Assembly: GCF_040717455.1 (NCBI RefSeq)
Contig: NZ_JBFEFH010000011.1
Span: 124,001 to 188,000 of the forward strand
Length of the DNA stretch: 64,000 nt
Direction of reading: 5' to 3'
Origin: Tautonia sp040717455
GTDB taxonomy: Bacteria; Planctomycetota; Planctomycetia; Isosphaerales; Isosphaeraceae
This document shows, one piece after another, positions 63,530 to 64,000 of the stretch; the stretch's first letter is position 1; each line of letters opens with the position of its first letter. The notes below the pieces were generated by a model. It had not been told where the DNA came from, did no database searches, and was given only the letters and a program-made list of their open reading frames with translations. The translations under genes and the position numbers were made by a program.

Positions 63530-64000
63530 TCAGCGAGGACGCCCCTCGGCCTGGAAGCGGCGGATGATGCCGATGACCTGCTCGGCCGTCTCCAGGGCAT
63601 CGTCCACTCGGAATTCCGACTCGACCTTCACGACCGCGTCCTCGCCGGAATCCTCGGCCGCCCGGGCGACCTGGCCGAGGTTGTACTCGGACTCAAGCAC
63701 CCTGACGCGGGCCTCGGCGACGGCGGCCTCGGCCTCGGCGACGGCCAGGCGAAGGATCGTCGCCTGCTCGTCGCTCATGATTTGGCGGCCCCCCGGTCCG
63801 TCCGCGTCTGCTGATTTCCGCCGAGCGACATCGAGGCGAAGCTCCGCGACGTTCAGGACCGCCCGAGCCGCCTCGACCTTCGCCTCGGCGACGGCGACAA
63901 TCCCCGGCGTCTCTCGGCGATCGCCCCGTTCCCGTTCCCGTTCCCGATCGCGGTCCTGCTCCCGTTCCCGTTCCCGTTCGACGCGTTCCACGTGTTCCCG
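63530..64000 (-). CDS. Glu/Arg-repeat, coiled-coil protein (runs off the right edge)
   Basis: The frame is open to the window edge, so the N-terminus is probably missing (a GTG at 63991 would allow 153 residues). It starts with an alternating Glu/Arg stretch (ERERERE, DRDRERE), encoded by near-perfect six-base repeats of GGGAAC type. A long helical part follows, rich in Ala, Glu and Val (ILRLAVAEAEAAVAEARVRVLE), that should form a coiled coil. It ends in VIGIIRRFQAEGRPR. Not recognised as a named family; no enzyme motif. Confidence 0.6.
   Translation of the reverse strand, partial: REHVERVEREREREQDRDRERERERGDRRETPGIVAVAEAKVEAARAVLNVAELRLDVARRKSADADGPGGRQIMSDEQATILRLAVAEAEAAVAEARVRVLESEYNLGQVARAAEDSGEDAVVKVESEFRVDDALETAEQVIGIIRRFQAEGRPR
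63920..63981 (-). repeat. GGGAAC-type hexamer repeat encoding Glu-Arg
   Basis: On the plus strand, runs of CCCGTT in near-perfect hexamers occur over about 60 bases. They lie in frame in the partial right-edge gene and encode Glu/Arg dipeptides. Such repeats change length easily. Confidence 0.7.

Overview
The window looks like a chromosomal segment of a high-GC planctomycete, most likely of the Isosphaeraceae type. The signs are paired PSCyt1/DUF1549/DUF1553 and DUF1501 genes, a DUF1559 pseudopilin-like protein, a PEP-CTERM protein, DUF1080, DUF1570 and Tat-exported sugar isomerase-like proteins. Strong third-position GC leaves long open antisense frames almost everywhere; these are ignored. 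No rRNA, tRNA, phage, insertion sequence or CRISPR array was seen.

Left part (1-20.7 kb): the N-terminal part of an RND/MMPL exporter, a lipoprotein and an HtrA/Do protease lie on the minus strand, with an exceptional 28-bp hairpin behind htrA. On the plus strand follow an RlmN-like radical SAM methyltransferase, two tandem cytochrome-PSD1/DUF1501 pairs, and an L-rhamnose operon: rhaA, ABC ATPase, permease, a second permease fused to its sugar-binding protein, and a DUF1080 hydrolase.

Middle (20.7-36.3 kb): VanZ-like protein, nitrilase-fold amidase and lipoprotein hydrolase on the minus strand; an osmoprotectant ABC importer, again with a permease/binding-protein fusion; pterin carbinolamine dehydratase; a DUF1570 metalloprotease-like lipoprotein; a protein with two kinase lobes coupled to a glycosyltransferase; a Tat-exported isomerase-like protein; and a coupled module of an OLD/RecF-like ATPase, a frameshifted TOPRIM-like partner and a YkgJ cysteine-cluster protein. 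A 1.5-kb stretch rich in inverted repeats and paired GGCGCACC motifs follows.

Right part (36.3-64 kb): UxaA-family dehydratase, GT39-like membrane protein, GT1 glycosyltransferase and sugar epimerase, all overlapping; two overlapping FHA genes; an AsmA-like membrane-anchored protein; a complete seven-gene Mrp Na+/H+ antiporter operon (mrpABCDEFG); isomerase-like and NHL-repeat proteins; a DUF6928-like protein and a TPR lipoprotein. Then comes the most interesting locus: an adenosylcobalamin riboswitch upstream of a DUF1559 pseudopilin and a DUF4465 PEP-CTERM protein. DUF4465 proteins occur in Bacteroidetes cobalamin loci, so this may be an undescribed planctomycete surface corrinoid-capture system. 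The window ends with trpS, a PIN-toxin/HicB-like pair, a small PsbP-like protein, a ComEC protein fused to an alpha/beta hydrolase, and a partial Glu/Arg-repeat protein.
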